A stretch of DNA of 64,000 nucleotides, taken from the NCBI GenBank assembly GCA_903908065.1, contig CAIVQO010000060.1:120552-184551 (forward strand), given 5' to 3'. Shown one piece after another: positions 43,661 through 52,511 of this stretch. The notes under the pieces are model-generated. The model worked only from the letters and a program-made list of their open reading frames with translations. It ran no database searches and was not told the origin of the DNA. Position numbers and translations under genes: made by a program. The stretch comes from an uncultured beta proteobacterium (lineage in GTDB: Bacteria > Pseudomonadota > Gammaproteobacteria > Burkholderiales > Rhodocyclaceae). Position 1 is the first letter of the stretch; the number at the start of each line of letters is the position of its first letter.

Positions 43661-44089
43661 TCAAGCGGCAACTCGCCCCAAACTGATACTTTCCTGCGGA
43701 CCTCCGCGCAAAGCCCACTTCTTGTGCCTCACCGCAGCGTTTGCCGCATTGATGACTTCGTCGGGACCTACCGGCTTTGCCAGATAGTCATAGGCGCCCA
43801 GCGCTACGGCTTCTTTCGCGGACTCGATCGCCGGATATCCAGTGATCATGATCACTTCGCTCTCCGGCCATTTTTCCTTGATCGTCCTGAGCACCGTCAT
43901 ACCATCCAGTCCGGGCATGCGCTGATCGAGCAGGACGAGATCGAACGACTGCTTTTCCATCGCCAGCAGCGCTTCCATGCCATCCCATGCCTCTTCAACC
44001 TTGCAACTTTCGCTCGACAGGGTCCTGACGTAGGCGCGTCGTACGACGTCTTCATCATCGACGACCAGAACTTTGGCTTTAGCGCTCAT
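43661..44089 (-). CDS. Stand-alone receiver (CheY-like) protein
   Basis: 142 residues from the ATG at 44089 with an AGGTGGG site. It is a receiver domain only: D11/D12, phospho-acceptor D55 (LLDQRMPG), TGYP and KPVGPDE. A short tail (RHKKWALRGGPQESISLGR) has no output fold. It lies 33 nt upstream of the receiver-membrane gene on the same strand, so the two are probably co-transcribed and may share the heme-motif kinase or act in a phosphorelay. Confidence 0.8.
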   Translation of the reverse strand: MSAKAKVLVVDDEDVVRRAYVRTLSSESCKVEEAWDGMEALLAMEKQSFDLVLLDQRMPGLDGMTVLRTIKEKWPESEVIMITGYPAIESAKEAVALGAYDYLAKPVGPDEVINAANAAVRHKKWALRGGPQESISLGRVAA

Positions 44090-44189
44090 TTTGCCCACCT
44101 CTTGTTTTTCTCTTGCTTGACCTTTCATCAGCAATGCTTGTGCCAGAATTCAGTGCGAATAATTATTTGCTTGATTGTCAATTGGTTGC

Positions 44190-44216
44190 GGTGCTGTATG
44201 GTGCTGTATGGTGCTG
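44190..44216. repeat. Short 10-bp tandem repeat
   Basis: GGTGCTGTAT twice and then GGTGCTG, in the non-coding stretch 44090-44360. Otherwise I see nothing in that stretch beyond weak unsupported frames. Confidence 0.6.
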
Positions 44217-44364
44217 GACACGTACCTGTCGGAAGTTCTCGGGGCGGGTCGAAGTACATTCAAAATATGCACAACGACGATGGCATGGCGATTAATTGTT
44301 CGACTAATCAGCAGGATACGGAGCCAAAGCAGGGATGGGTTTTATATGCACCGGCTCTATCGTT

Positions 44365-44521
44365 CAATCGACTGATTGAAGCAAGACAGTTGGCGAACCA
44401 CCTCGTCGATGCGCCCTCCCGTCCCTTCACCCTCCCTTCGAAGGTGCTCGGCCTCTTCCTGATCGCCTGCGGCCTGGCTCTATTGCTTATGATTGCCATC
44501 GGATTTTTGACTGGAGCATGA
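44365..44521 (+). pseudogene. 3' remnant of a nine-heme/cytochrome b fusion gene
   Basis: The last 50 codons read LIEARQLANHLVDAPSRPFT and then a membrane helix ending IAIGFLTGA. This matches the C-terminus of the intact protein at 34924 (LVATGQLENYLVDAPSAPFT ... IAIGFAGGGH). Nothing upstream matches, so the rest of the gene is gone. The stop overlaps the ATG of a cytochrome c gene, keeping the order seen at 34924-37330. Confidence 0.8.
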
Positions 44522-44871
44522 ACGTGAAAACCACAGGGCGCATTGCCGTACCGGTGTTGCTTTTCGCAATGGCGTTTGCCGCACAGGCGCAGGTTGATAC
44601 CGACGCCGCGATTGCCGTCGCGAAACGCAACGATTGCTTCAAGTGCCACGCCATCGACAAGGACAAGAAGGCCCCGGCCTACAAGAAGGTGGCGCTGCGT
44701 TTGAAGGCGCGGTCGTACGGACCGGACTACGTGATCCGCCACGTCACCACGGGTCCAAAAGTCCGGCTCGAAGACGGCACCGAGGAAGACCACAAGATCA
44801 TCGATACCCGCGATCCGGCCGAGCTGGACAACCTGGCGCGCTGGATCCTCTCGCTGGCGTCCGCGCAGTGA
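44518..44871 (+). CDS. Periplasmic monoheme cytochrome c, paralog
   Basis: 117 residues with a signal peptide (IAVPVLLFAMAFAAQAQ), KRNDCFKCHA heme site and LEDGTEEDHKIIDTRDPAELDNLARWILSL tail. It is closely similar to the intact gene at 34471 and the pseudogene at 37014. Its start overlaps the remnant of the nine-heme/cytochrome b gene. It may serve the split nine-heme complex nearby. Confidence 0.85.
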   Translation: MNVKTTGRIAVPVLLFAMAFAAQAQVDTDAAIAVAKRNDCFKCHAIDKDKKAPAYKKVALRLKARSYGPDYVIRHVTTGPKVRLEDGTEEDHKIIDTRDPAELDNLARWILSLASAQ

Positions 44872-44875
44872 GGCG

Positions 44876-45259
44876 CTAGCTGCGCTGGATCAGCTCGATC
44901 TTGTAGCCGTCCGGATCCTCGACGAAAGCGATCACGCGGGTGCCGCCCTTCATCGGGCCGGCATCGCGCGTGACCTTGCCGCCGCGCGCCTTGATCTCGG
45001 CGCAGGCGGCGTAGGCGTCGTCTACGGCCAGCGCGATGTGGCCGTAGCCGGTGCCGATCTCGTACTTGTCCACGCCCCAGTTGTAGGTCAGCTCCAGCAC
45101 CGCGCCGTCGGCTTCTTCCTGATAGCCGACGAAGGCGAGGGTGAACTTGCCCTCGGGGTAATCATTGCGGCGCAGGAGGCGCATGCCGAGGACATCGGTA
45201 TAGAAGGCCAGCGATTTGTCGAGGTCGCCGACGCGGATCATGGTGTGCAGGATTCTCAT
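44876..45259 (-). CDS. gloA: Lactoylglutathione lyase (glyoxalase I)
   Basis: 127 residues of the glyoxalase I family: [40 protein letters not shown] and the [14 protein letters not shown] end. Metal ligands (His5, Glu56, His74 and Glu122 by the usual pattern) are present. It converts the methylglyoxal-glutathione adduct to S-lactoylglutathione in the cytoplasm. Confidence 0.92.
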   Translation of the reverse strand: MRILHTMIRVGDLDKSLAFYTDVLGMRLLRRNDYPEGKFTLAFVGYQEEADGAVLELTYNWGVDKYEIGTGYGHIALAVDDAYAACAEIKARGGKVTRDAGPMKGGTRVIAFVEDPDGYKIELIQRS

Positions 45260-45275
45260 GGTGCGATGCTCCGGT

Positions 45276-46019
45276 TCACAGGATGGGCAGCGAGGTGGTG
45301 CGCTGCTTGAGTTCGACGCGGGCGGTCTTCCAGTCGGGGTAGATCGACCCGACCACGGCCCAGAAGCGTTTGCTGTGGTTCATTTCCAGCAGGTGGGCGA
45401 CTTCGTGCGCCACCACGTAGTCGCCGAGATGGGTCGGCAGGTGGATCAGGCGCCAGTTGATGCGGATGCCGCCGTGTTTGCTGCAGCTGCCCCAGCGCGT
45501 ATGCGCCGAGGAGAGGCTGAGCTTGGGCGTCGCCAGGCCGAGCCGGCCGCAGTAGTCCGTGAGCCGCTCGCCGAAATGCGCCAGCGCGCGCTTCTGCAAG
45601 GCGCGTATCGCCAGCTGGCCGAGGTCGGACCCGGCGCGCGCTTCGAGCACCAGCTGTTCGCCGACCCAGCGGACGCGGTTGGCGCCGGGCATCACCCGTA
45701 CTTCGGCCTCGCCGTCGAGCAGCGGCAGGCGCGTGCCGTCGCGCACCGCGATGTGGCGCGGCTGCGTGGCGTGGGCCAGTTCGGCCAGCTTGCTCAACAC
45801 CCACTCGCCGTGTTCCCGGACGAAGCCCTCGATCTCGGTGAGGCTGACGCGATGCGGTGCGCCGATGCGCAGGCCGCGCTCGTCGATGGTCATGGTCAGC
45901 CGCTTGGCGCCGCTCTTCAGGCGGTAGTCGACGATGCGGCCGCTGATCAGGAGGTGGCGCGTCTTGGCGGCGGCGGGGGGCGAAGGCAGGCGGAAAAGCT
46001 GGAGCTGTTCGCTGAGCAT
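45276..46019 (-). CDS. YgjP-like metallohydrolase
   Basis: 247 residues of the YgjP/WLM zinc peptidase-like family (DUF45) with the zinc motif [16 protein letters not shown] and the RWGSCS signature before it. It is expected to be a cytoplasmic zinc-dependent hydrolase of unproven substrate. It follows the gene at 46022 by 2 nt, so the pair is one transcript. Confidence 0.83.
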   Translation of the reverse strand: MLSEQLQLFRLPSPPAAAKTRHLLISGRIVDYRLKSGAKRLTMTIDERGLRIGAPHRVSLTEIEGFVREHGEWVLSKLAELAHATQPRHIAVRDGTRLPLLDGEAEVRVMPGANRVRWVGEQLVLEARAGSDLGQLAIRALQKRALAHFGERLTDYCGRLGLATPKLSLSSAHTRWGSCSKHGGIRINWRLIHLPTHLGDYVVAHEVAHLLEMNHSKRFWAVVGSIYPDWKTARVELKQRTTSLPIL

Positions 46020-46021
46020 CG

Positions 46022-46543
46022 TCAGGTCGCCGGTGCCGCCGTGCTGCCGCCGAACAGGTCGCCGCCATGGTCCTCGCGCGGCAGCGCCGCGAGGCCGCGG
46101 GCAATGGCTTGTTCGATCACCGGCAGCGGCTGCTCGATCAGGCGCCAGTTGCAGCGCAGGCTGTCGCCGTCACGCGGCTCGACCCAGTTTCCGCGGGCGG
46201 CGAAGGACAGCGCCAGGCGTGGTGGGCGCGGTGACGCCAGCGCCAGTGCGCTGCGTCCTTCCAGGAACTTCTGCTGAATCATCTCTTGCAGCAGGCTCGC
46301 CGCTTCTTCGCGCAGCCAGGCCTCGGCGCGGTCCTGGATCTGGCGCGGGGTGGCCTGGGGCGGCAGGGGCAGGTGCAGGCGGTCGCCTTCGCGGCGCGCC
46401 TCGGCCTGGCTGCTGTCGAGCGTCAGGCACAGGCGGTCGCCGAGGTAGGCGAGGCTGGCGCCGTCGTGCCAGCGCTGCGCCGGGTCGGGCGTGCCGGCAT
46501 CGAGGCGCAGGTTCAGCTGCGGTGCGCGGCGGCCCGGGCTCAT
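46022..46543 (-). CDS. Degenerate YgjP-like protein without zinc motif
   Basis: 173 residues. The strand pattern LAYLGDRLCLTLDSS and the segment RCNWRLIEQPLPVIEQAIARGL mimic the [10 protein letters not shown]...[10 protein letters not shown] part of the neighbour, but HExxH and the GSCS signature are missing. It is probably a duplicated relative that lost catalysis, perhaps a partner subunit. Its ATG overlaps the plsC stop (ATGA). Assignment rests on these short similarities. Confidence 0.5.
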   Translation of the reverse strand: MSPGRRAPQLNLRLDAGTPDPAQRWHDGASLAYLGDRLCLTLDSSQAEARREGDRLHLPLPPQATPRQIQDRAEAWLREEAASLLQEMIQQKFLEGRSALALASPRPPRLALSFAARGNWVEPRDGDSLRCNWRLIEQPLPVIEQAIARGLAALPREDHGGDLFGGSTAAPAT

Positions 46544-47268
46544 GCCGCCGCCGCGTAGAGGTGTGGACTGATGCGCTGCATCTCGTCCTCGATCCAGGTT
46601 TCGGCGCGGGCGAGCAATTCGCTCGAGCTCAGGCCGGCGGGATCGATCGCCGGGCCGATGCTGACGGTGACGGTGCCGCTGCGTTTGAACAGTGCGTTGC
46701 GGCCCCAGAACTCGCCCGAGTTCAGCGCCACCGGCACCACCGGCGTGCCGGTTTCCACCGCAAGGTGGGCGCCGCCGACCTTGTAGCGATTCTTCGATCC
46801 CGGCTGCGAGCGCGTGCCTTCCGGGAAAATGATTACGGTATAGCCGTTGGCGAGCCGGTCGCGGCCCTGGTCCACCAGGCTCTTCAGGGCAGCCTTGGTC
46901 GCGCTGCGATTGGTTTCGATCATCGGGATGGCGGCCAGCGCCCAGCCGAAGAAGGGGATGTACTTGATCTCCTTTTTCCAGACGAAGACCGTGTCCTTGA
47001 AGATTTCCTGCAACACCAGGGTCTCCCAGGCCGACTGGTGCTTCGCCAGTACCACCACCGGTCGCGTCGGCAGGTTCTCGGCGCCGACCAGGCGATAGGG
47101 AATGCCGAGCAGGTGCTTGACCAGCCAGATCACGAAATTCACCCAGGGCACCACCGAGCGGCGGCGCAGGTGGTGCGGTAGCGGCCAGCACAGCAGCACG
47201 CCCAGCGTGTAGGGCGGCGTCACCACGACCAGGATCAGCAGGAACAGCAGGGAGCGGAGCGCAGCCAT
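46540..47268 (-). CDS. plsC: 1-acyl-sn-glycerol-3-phosphate acyltransferase
   Basis: 242 residues with an N-terminal membrane helix, the catalytic HQSAWETL (HxxxxxE variant of HX4D), and the FPEGTRS acceptor motif. It adds the second acyl chain to lysophosphatidic acid in phospholipid synthesis. The ATG at 47268 is chosen as start of the membrane helix. It follows gmhB by 10 nt. Confidence 0.9.
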   Translation of the reverse strand: MAALRSLLFLLILVVVTPPYTLGVLLCWPLPHHLRRRSVVPWVNFVIWLVKHLLGIPYRLVGAENLPTRPVVVLAKHQSAWETLVLQEIFKDTVFVWKKEIKYIPFFGWALAAIPMIETNRSATKAALKSLVDQGRDRLANGYTVIIFPEGTRSQPGSKNRYKVGGAHLAVETGTPVVPVALNSGEFWGRNALFKRSGTVTVSIGPAIDPAGLSSSELLARAETWIEDEMQRISPHLYAAAA

Positions 47269-47278
47269 GCGGCCGTGG

Positions 47279-47812
47279 TCAGCGCAGGATATGCGCCACG
47301 GCGGCGGCGAGGTCGGCAAACACCGGCGTGCCCGGCGGCAACTCGGGGTCGCCCTGGGTCTTGCGCCCCTTGCCGGTCAGCACCAGCATCGGTGACGCAC
47401 CCACCGCCTCGGCCGCCTGCAGGTCGCGCAGGCTGTCGCCGACGGCCGGCACGCCGGCCAGGTCGGCGTTGAAGCGCGCGGCGATTTCCTTGAACAGGCC
47501 CGGCTTTGGCTTGCGGCATTCGCAGTTGTCGCCGTTGGTGTGTGGGCAGAAGAAGATCGCGTCGATGCGGCCGCCGACCTGGGCCAGGGACTTGATCATC
47601 TTGTCGTGGATCGCCATCAGCGTGTCTGTCTCGAACAGGCCGCGGCCGACGCCCGACTGGTTGCTGGCCACCACCACGCGATAGCCGGCCTGGTTCAGGC
47701 GCGCAATGGCGGCCAGGCTGCCGGGGATCGGCTTCCACTCTTCCGGCGACTTGATGTACTGGTCGGAGTCGTGGTTGATTACGCCGTCGCGGTCGAGGAT
47801 GACGAGTTTCAT
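47279..47812 (-). CDS. gmhB: D-glycero-beta-D-manno-heptose-1,7-bisphosphate 7-phosphatase
   Basis: 177-residue HAD phosphatase with DRDGVIN, SNQSGVGRG, the zinc-binding CPHTNGDNCECRKPKPG insert and VGDSLRDL. This matches GmhB, which makes heptose precursors for lipopolysaccharide core. The gene order glyQ-glyS-gmhB-plsC is common in Betaproteobacteria. Confidence 0.92.
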   Translation of the reverse strand: MKLVILDRDGVINHDSDQYIKSPEEWKPIPGSLAAIARLNQAGYRVVVASNQSGVGRGLFETDTLMAIHDKMIKSLAQVGGRIDAIFFCPHTNGDNCECRKPKPGLFKEIAARFNADLAGVPAVGDSLRDLQAAEAVGASPMLVLTGKGRKTQGDPELPPGTPVFADLAAAVAHILR

Positions 47813-47822
47813 GGCGAGATTG

Positions 47823-47845
47823 TCGCCGTGTCACCAGCGCCGACT
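47823..47845 (-). repeat. Dispersed 23-bp element, copy e
   Basis: Minus strand: AGTCGGCGC, TGGT, GAC, ACGGCGA, in the 79-bp gap between glyS and gmhB. Confidence 0.7.
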
Positions 47846-47891
47846 TTGCCGAACACCACCGCAAAACGCGCTTTGTTTGCCCGGCCCCGCA

Positions 47892-49994
47892 TCAGGCGGA
47901 AAGCCTCGACAGATCGGCGACGCGGTTCATCGCCTGGTGCAGCGTGGCGAGCAGGCCGAGGCGGTTGGCGCGCAAGGCGGCATCTTCAGCATTCACCATC
48001 ACGTCGTCGAAGAAGGCATCGACCGGGGCTTTCAGCGCAGCCAGGGCCTGCAGCGAGGCCGTGTAGTCGCCGCGTTCGAAGGCGGCGTCGGCTTGCGGCT
48101 TCACCTGGCCGAGCGCGGCGTTGAGCGCAACCTCGGCGGCCTCCTTGAGCAGGCCGGCGTCGACCTTGGCCGCTACCGTGCCCTCGACCTTCTTCAGGAT
48201 ATTGCCGACGCGCTTGTTGGCGGCGGCCAGGCTGGCGGCCTCGGGCAGCGCGGCGAAGGCGCGCACCGCGGCCAGCCGCTTCGGGATGTCGCCCAGGCGT
48301 TGCGGACGCAGGCTGATCACGGCGTCGACTTCCAGCGCCGAGTAGCCCTGCTCACGCAGGCTGCCGGCGAGGCGTTCATAGATGAAGTCGGACAGCTGCC
48401 CGATCACCTTGGCGTCGGTGAGTCTGGCGGCTGCGAACAAACCCGGCAGGTCCAGCGGCAGCTCGCGTTCGATCAGCATGCGCAACATGCCCAAGGCATG
48501 GCGGCGCAGGGCGAACGGGTCCTTGTCGCCGGTCGGCAGCTGGCCGATGCCGAACATGTCGGCCAGGGTCTGCAGCTTGTCCGCCAGGGCGACGCACACG
48601 CCGACATTCCCGCGTGGTAACTCGTCGCCGGCGAAGCGCGGTTTGTAGTGGTCTTCGATCGCATCGGCGATCTCGGCCGGTTCGCCATCGTGCAGCGCGT
48701 AGTAGCGGCCCATGATGCCCTGCAGCTCGGGGAATTCGCCGACCATGTCGGTCAGCAGGTCGGCCTTGGCCAGCACGGCGGCGCGGTCGGCGGCATTCGC
48801 CAGGGCCTCACCGCCAAGTTGGTGACCAATGGCGCGCGCCAGCGCGGCAACACGCTCGACGCGCTCGCCCTGGGTGCCCAGCTTGTTGTGATAGACCACC
48901 TTGGCCAGGCCGGGGATGCGGTCCATCAGCGACTTCTTGCGGTCCTGGTCGAAGAAGAACTTGGCATCGGCGAGACGCGGGCGCACCACGCGCTCGTTGC
49001 CGCCGATTACCGCCGACGGATCGGTCGGCTTGATGTTGCTGACGACGAGGAACTTGTGGGTCAGCTTGCCGGCGGCATCCAGCAGCGGGAAGTACTTCTG
49101 GTTGGCCTTCATGGTCAGGATCAGGCATTCCTGCGGCACGTCGAGGAATTCCTGTTCGAAACCACAGGTCAGCACGTTTGGCCGCTCAACCAGCGCGGTG
49201 ACTTCGTCGAGCAGGGCGTCATCGTCGATCGGCTGCAGGCCTTCCTTCGCGGCGGCCGCTTTCAGCTGCTTCTCGATTTCGGCGCGGCGCGCGGCAAAGC
49301 CGGCGATCACGGCGCCCTCGCTTTCCAGTTGCTGCGCGTAGCTGTCGGCGTTGGTTATGGAGACGAGCAAATTCTTCGCCTCGAAGCGGTGGCCCTGCGT
49401 CTCGCGGCCTGCCGTGAGGCCGAGCACCGACACCGGCACCACGTCGGCACCGTGCAGCGCCACCAGCTTGTGCGCCGGGCGCACGAAGTTCACGCTGTTC
49501 CAGCCGTCGGCGAGCTGGTAGCTCATCACCTTCGGGATCGGCAGTGCGGCGAGCGCGGCTTCCAGCGCCGTTTGCAGGCCTTCGGCCAGCGTTGCGCCGG
49601 GCACCAAACTGTCGAGGAAGAGCGCCTCGGCCTTGCCGTCCGGCTGGCGCTTCAGCGTCGGCAGCACCGCGGCGGCGGCAGCAGCATCGACGCCCAGGGC
49701 AGCGAGCTTTTTCAGCAGCGCCGGAGTGGCATTGCCATTGGCATCGAGCGCGACGGCGACCGGCATCAGCTTTTGCTGCACCTGCTTGTCGGCGGCCTTG
49801 GCGGCGACGCCGGTGACATGCACGGCCAGGCGGCGCGGCGAGGCATAAGGCGTGGCGGTCGAGTCGGCAGCGCACAAGCCCTGCGACGTGAGGCTGGCGG
49901 TCAGCGCGGCGGCGAAGGATTCACCGAGCTTCTTCAGCGCCTTGGGCGGCAGTTCCTCGACGAAGAGTTCGAGCAGGAGATTGTTCGTCGTCAT
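47892..49994 (-). CDS. glyS: Glycyl-tRNA synthetase beta subunit
   Basis: 700 residues matching GlyS throughout: LLLELFVEELPPKAL start, YASPRRLAVHV, TMKANQKYFPLLD, RVVRPRLADAKFFFDQD and the anticodon-binding C-terminal part with DDVMVNAEDAALRANRL. It charges tRNA-Gly with the alpha subunit encoded directly upstream (1-nt gap). Confidence 0.97.
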   Translation of the reverse strand: MTTNNLLLELFVEELPPKALKKLGESFAAALTASLTSQGLCAADSTATPYASPRRLAVHVTGVAAKAADKQVQQKLMPVAVALDANGNATPALLKKLAALGVDAAAAAAVLPTLKRQPDGKAEALFLDSLVPGATLAEGLQTALEAALAALPIPKVMSYQLADGWNSVNFVRPAHKLVALHGADVVPVSVLGLTAGRETQGHRFEAKNLLVSITNADSYAQQLESEGAVIAGFAARRAEIEKQLKAAAAKEGLQPIDDDALLDEVTALVERPNVLTCGFEQEFLDVPQECLILTMKANQKYFPLLDAAGKLTHKFLVVSNIKPTDPSAVIGGNERVVRPRLADAKFFFDQDRKKSLMDRIPGLAKVVYHNKLGTQGERVERVAALARAIGHQLGGEALANAADRAAVLAKADLLTDMVGEFPELQGIMGRYYALHDGEPAEIADAIEDHYKPRFAGDELPRGNVGVCVALADKLQTLADMFGIGQLPTGDKDPFALRRHALGMLRMLIERELPLDLPGLFAAARLTDAKVIGQLSDFIYERLAGSLREQGYSALEVDAVISLRPQRLGDIPKRLAAVRAFAALPEAASLAAANKRVGNILKKVEGTVAAKVDAGLLKEAAEVALNAALGQVKPQADAAFERGDYTASLQALAALKAPVDAFFDDVMVNAEDAALRANRLGLLATLHQAMNRVADLSRLSA

Positions 49995-49995
49995 G

Positions 49996-50928
49996 TCAGG
50001 CGGCTTTCTTTTCGTTCAGCTTGGCCAGCACTTCATCGGCCCAGGCCTTGGGCGCCATGGGGAAGCCGAGTCGGCCGCGGCTGTCGAGGTAGCTCTGCGC
50101 CACGGCGCGCGCAAGGTTGCGGATGCGGCCGATGTAGGCGGCGCGCTCGGTGACCGATATGGCACCGCGCGCATCGAGCAGGTTGAAAGTGTGCGCCGCC
50201 TTCAGCACCTGTTCGTAAGCCGGCAGGGCCAGCTGTTGCTCCATCAGGTGCTTGGCATTGCCCTCGTGGGCGCCGAAGGCGGTGAGCAGGAAATCGACGT
50301 TGCTGTGCTCGAAGTTGTAGGCGCTCTGCTCGACCTCGTTCTGGTGGAACACGTCGCCGTATTTGAGGCCCGGTGCATAGACCAGGTCGAACACGTTCTC
50401 GACACCCTGCAAGTACATCGCCAGGCGTTCGAGGCCGTAGGTGATCTCGCCGGTGATGGGCTTGCAGTCGATGCCGCCGACCTGCTGGAAATAGGTGAAC
50501 TGGGTGACTTCCATGCCGTTGAGCCAGACTTCCCAACCCAGGCCCCAGGCGCCCAGCGTCGGGTTCTCCCAGTCGTCCTCGACGAAGCGCACGTCGTTCT
50601 GCGTGAGGTCGAAACCCAGCGCTTCGAGCGAGCCCAGGTACAGTTCGAGGATGTTGGCCGGCGCCGGCTTCAGCACCACCTGGTACTGGTAGTAGTGCTG
50701 CATGCGATTGGGATTCTCGCCGTAGCGGCCATCCTTGGGGCGGCGCGAGGGCTGCACGTAGGCGGCCTTCCAGGGTTCGGGGCCGAGTGCGCGCAGGAAG
50801 GTGGCGGTGTGGCTGGTGCCGGCGCCGACTTCCATGTCGTAAGGTTGCAGCAGCGCGCAGCCCTGTTTGTCCCAGAACTCCTGCAGGCGCAGGATGATCT
50901 GCTGAAACGTCGGTTTGGTGGTGCTCAT
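49996..50928 (-). CDS. glyQ: Glycyl-tRNA synthetase alpha subunit
   Basis: 310 residues matching Gly[25 protein letters not shown] in pattern, [25 protein letters not shown] and [24 protein letters not shown]. It is the catalytic subunit of the alpha2beta2 enzyme, directly followed by glyS. Confidence 0.97.
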   Translation of the reverse strand: MSTTKPTFQQIILRLQEFWDKQGCALLQPYDMEVGAGTSHTATFLRALGPEPWKAAYVQPSRRPKDGRYGENPNRMQHYYQYQVVLKPAPANILELYLGSLEALGFDLTQNDVRFVEDDWENPTLGAWGLGWEVWLNGMEVTQFTYFQQVGGIDCKPITGEITYGLERLAMYLQGVENVFDLVYAPGLKYGDVFHQNEVEQSAYNFEHSNVDFLLTAFGAHEGNAKHLMEQQLALPAYEQVLKAAHTFNLLDARGAISVTERAAYIGRIRNLARAVAQSYLDSRGRLGFPMAPKAWADEVLAKLNEKKAA

Positions 50929-51036
50929 CGGGAAACCCCGTCGAATCGCGAAAGCAGCGATTTTACAGGGATTGCCGCCCGTTCCGGGCGGCGCAGGGTC
51001 GTTGCGCCGGGTCGACGCAACGACCCTGAGGCTATG

Positions 51037-52074
51037 TCAGCAGCTCTTGCCGGCGGGGCAGGCAGCCTTGGCGTTGTGGCTCGAATGCAGTTCGCCGATC
51101 ATGCGTTCGAGGTCCTCGATCTTGCGCTGCATCGAGGCCAGGCGACCGTTCATGGCGCCGACATTGAAGAAGGTCTCGCGTTCGACCGGCGCATCGAGGC
51201 GGGACGCGTAACCGAGCCACGAGGAGTCGTAGACCTTGACCTTGCCGAAGCCCAGGGTCTCCAACACGGCGGCGGTCTCGGCGGCGCGCACCCCGCTCTG
51301 GCAATAGACCACGGTCTCCTTGTTCGGGTCCAGCTTGGCATACAGCTTCTTCAGCTCATCGGAGGCGGCCAGTCCTGCGCCTTTGTTGTCATTAACCTGG
51401 CGGCGCGAGAGCTTGGTATTGGTGTCCGGGTCCCTCCAGTTCTGCTCGTAGGGGATGTTCACCGCACCGGGGATGTGGCCGCCGCGGATCGCGCGCACGT
51501 CGTTGCCGAGGTATTCGCCGGCGGTGCGTGCGTCGACAATCTGCACGTCGCCGCGCTTGGCCCGTGTCACCACGTCCTCGGTGCTGGCGATCAGTTCGGG
51601 GCGGGGTGTCAGCTTGAGGGCGACCGCTGCGCGTTGCGCATCGGCGGTTTCGACCGCATTGCCGGCCTCCTGCCAGCCTTCGATGCCGTCGTGGAAGACG
51701 CTGACGTTGCGGCCGCCGAAGTACATCATGGCAAGGCGGCCGAAGTAGGCGAATGGGCTGCCGCGGTCGGCATAGACGACGATCTCCCTGGCCGGGTCGA
51801 TGCCGGCGTTGCCGAGGATCTTTTCGATCTGCGCGGTGTCGATGAAGTCTTCGGTCACCGGATTGCGCAACACCGCGCCGGCGTCGCCGATGCTGGCCGC
51901 GCCCGGGATGTGGCCCTTGCGGTAGAGCGGCGTGGCGCGCACATCCCAGACGATGGCGCCGCGGGCGATGGCGGCCTTGACGCCGGCGGCATCGACGATG
52001 GCGGCGGCGGCTGCCGGGAAGGCGCCCAGGGTGACGAGCGTCAGGGCGAGCAGCTTCAAAAGGCGGAACAGCAT
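51037..52074 (-). CDS. Exported tandem rhodanese with Cys-rich tail
   Basis: 345 residues with a signal peptide and two rhodanese domains. The first lacks the cysteine (VVYADRGSPFA). The second has VVYCQSGVRAAET. After the domains a coiled-coil-like helix (RLASMQRKIEDLERMIGEL) leads to a tail AACPAGKSC with two cysteines, not usual for rhodaneses; it could bind a metal or accept sulfur. It is monocistronic and surrounded by housekeeping genes. Confidence 0.82.
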   Translation of the reverse strand: MLFRLLKLLALTLVTLGAFPAAAAAIVDAAGVKAAIARGAIVWDVRATPLYRKGHIPGAASIGDAGAVLRNPVTEDFIDTAQIEKILGNAGIDPAREIVVYADRGSPFAYFGRLAMMYFGGRNVSVFHDGIEGWQEAGNAVETADAQRAAVALKLTPRPELIASTEDVVTRAKRGDVQIVDARTAGEYLGNDVRAIRGGHIPGAVNIPYEQNWRDPDTNTKLSRRQVNDNKGAGLAASDELKKLYAKLDPNKETVVYCQSGVRAAETAAVLETLGFGKVKVYDSSWLGYASRLDAPVERETFFNVGAMNGRLASMQRKIEDLERMIGELHSSHNAKAACPAGKSC

Positions 52075-52196
52075 GTTGTAACTCCTGTACGTTGGGGTCG
52101 GCGCATTATGCGGCGGGCAACTCCGTGGTCAAGCTGCGATGCAGCAGACTCCGGTATCATCCGCGCCTGTCTTGGCGAAATTCAAGGAGCGGTACC

Positions 52197-52511
52197 GTGG
52201 ATCATGAAGTCAGCGTGGTGTTGAAGAACGGCGAGCGTTTCAATTTTCCGATCGCGGCGGGTGAGTTGGCCGCCATCGAATCGGCTGCCGCACGGCACTG
52301 GATAGGTGAGGAATTTGCCAAGGCCGGACTGGAGAATCCCAATCCCATGGGCAAGATGCTGCTGGTCGATCAGATCCTGCTGCTGGCGGCCAACTTCAAG
52401 GCCGCCGACTTCCATCCGGCGACGCCGGAGCTGCACCGCTTCATGGTCAATGCGCTAAAAGCCATGGCGCGACCGACCCTGACCATCGACCTGGCGGCTT
52501 ACAAGCTCTGA
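52197..52511 (+). CDS. Conserved-looking small protein, unknown
   Basis: 104 residues from a GTG with AAGGAG 7 nt upstream. It is soluble and probably alpha/beta (VSVVLKNGERFNFPI, then helices), with no cysteine and no recognised motif. The 3' end overlaps the convergent lnt gene by 13 nt. Ribosome site and codon use support a real gene. Confidence 0.6.
   Translation: MDHEVSVVLKNGERFNFPIAAGELAAIESAAARHWIGEEFAKAGLENPNPMGKMLLVDQILLLAANFKAADFHPATPELHRFMVNALKAMARPTLTIDLAAYKL

Noticed and set aside
50805..50827. Sequence GCGCCGACT with CGGC neighbours in glyQ, resembling the 23-bp element
   Set aside because: The ACGGC half is missing and the bases encode the conserved GlyQ motif MEVGAG, so it is coding coincidence.
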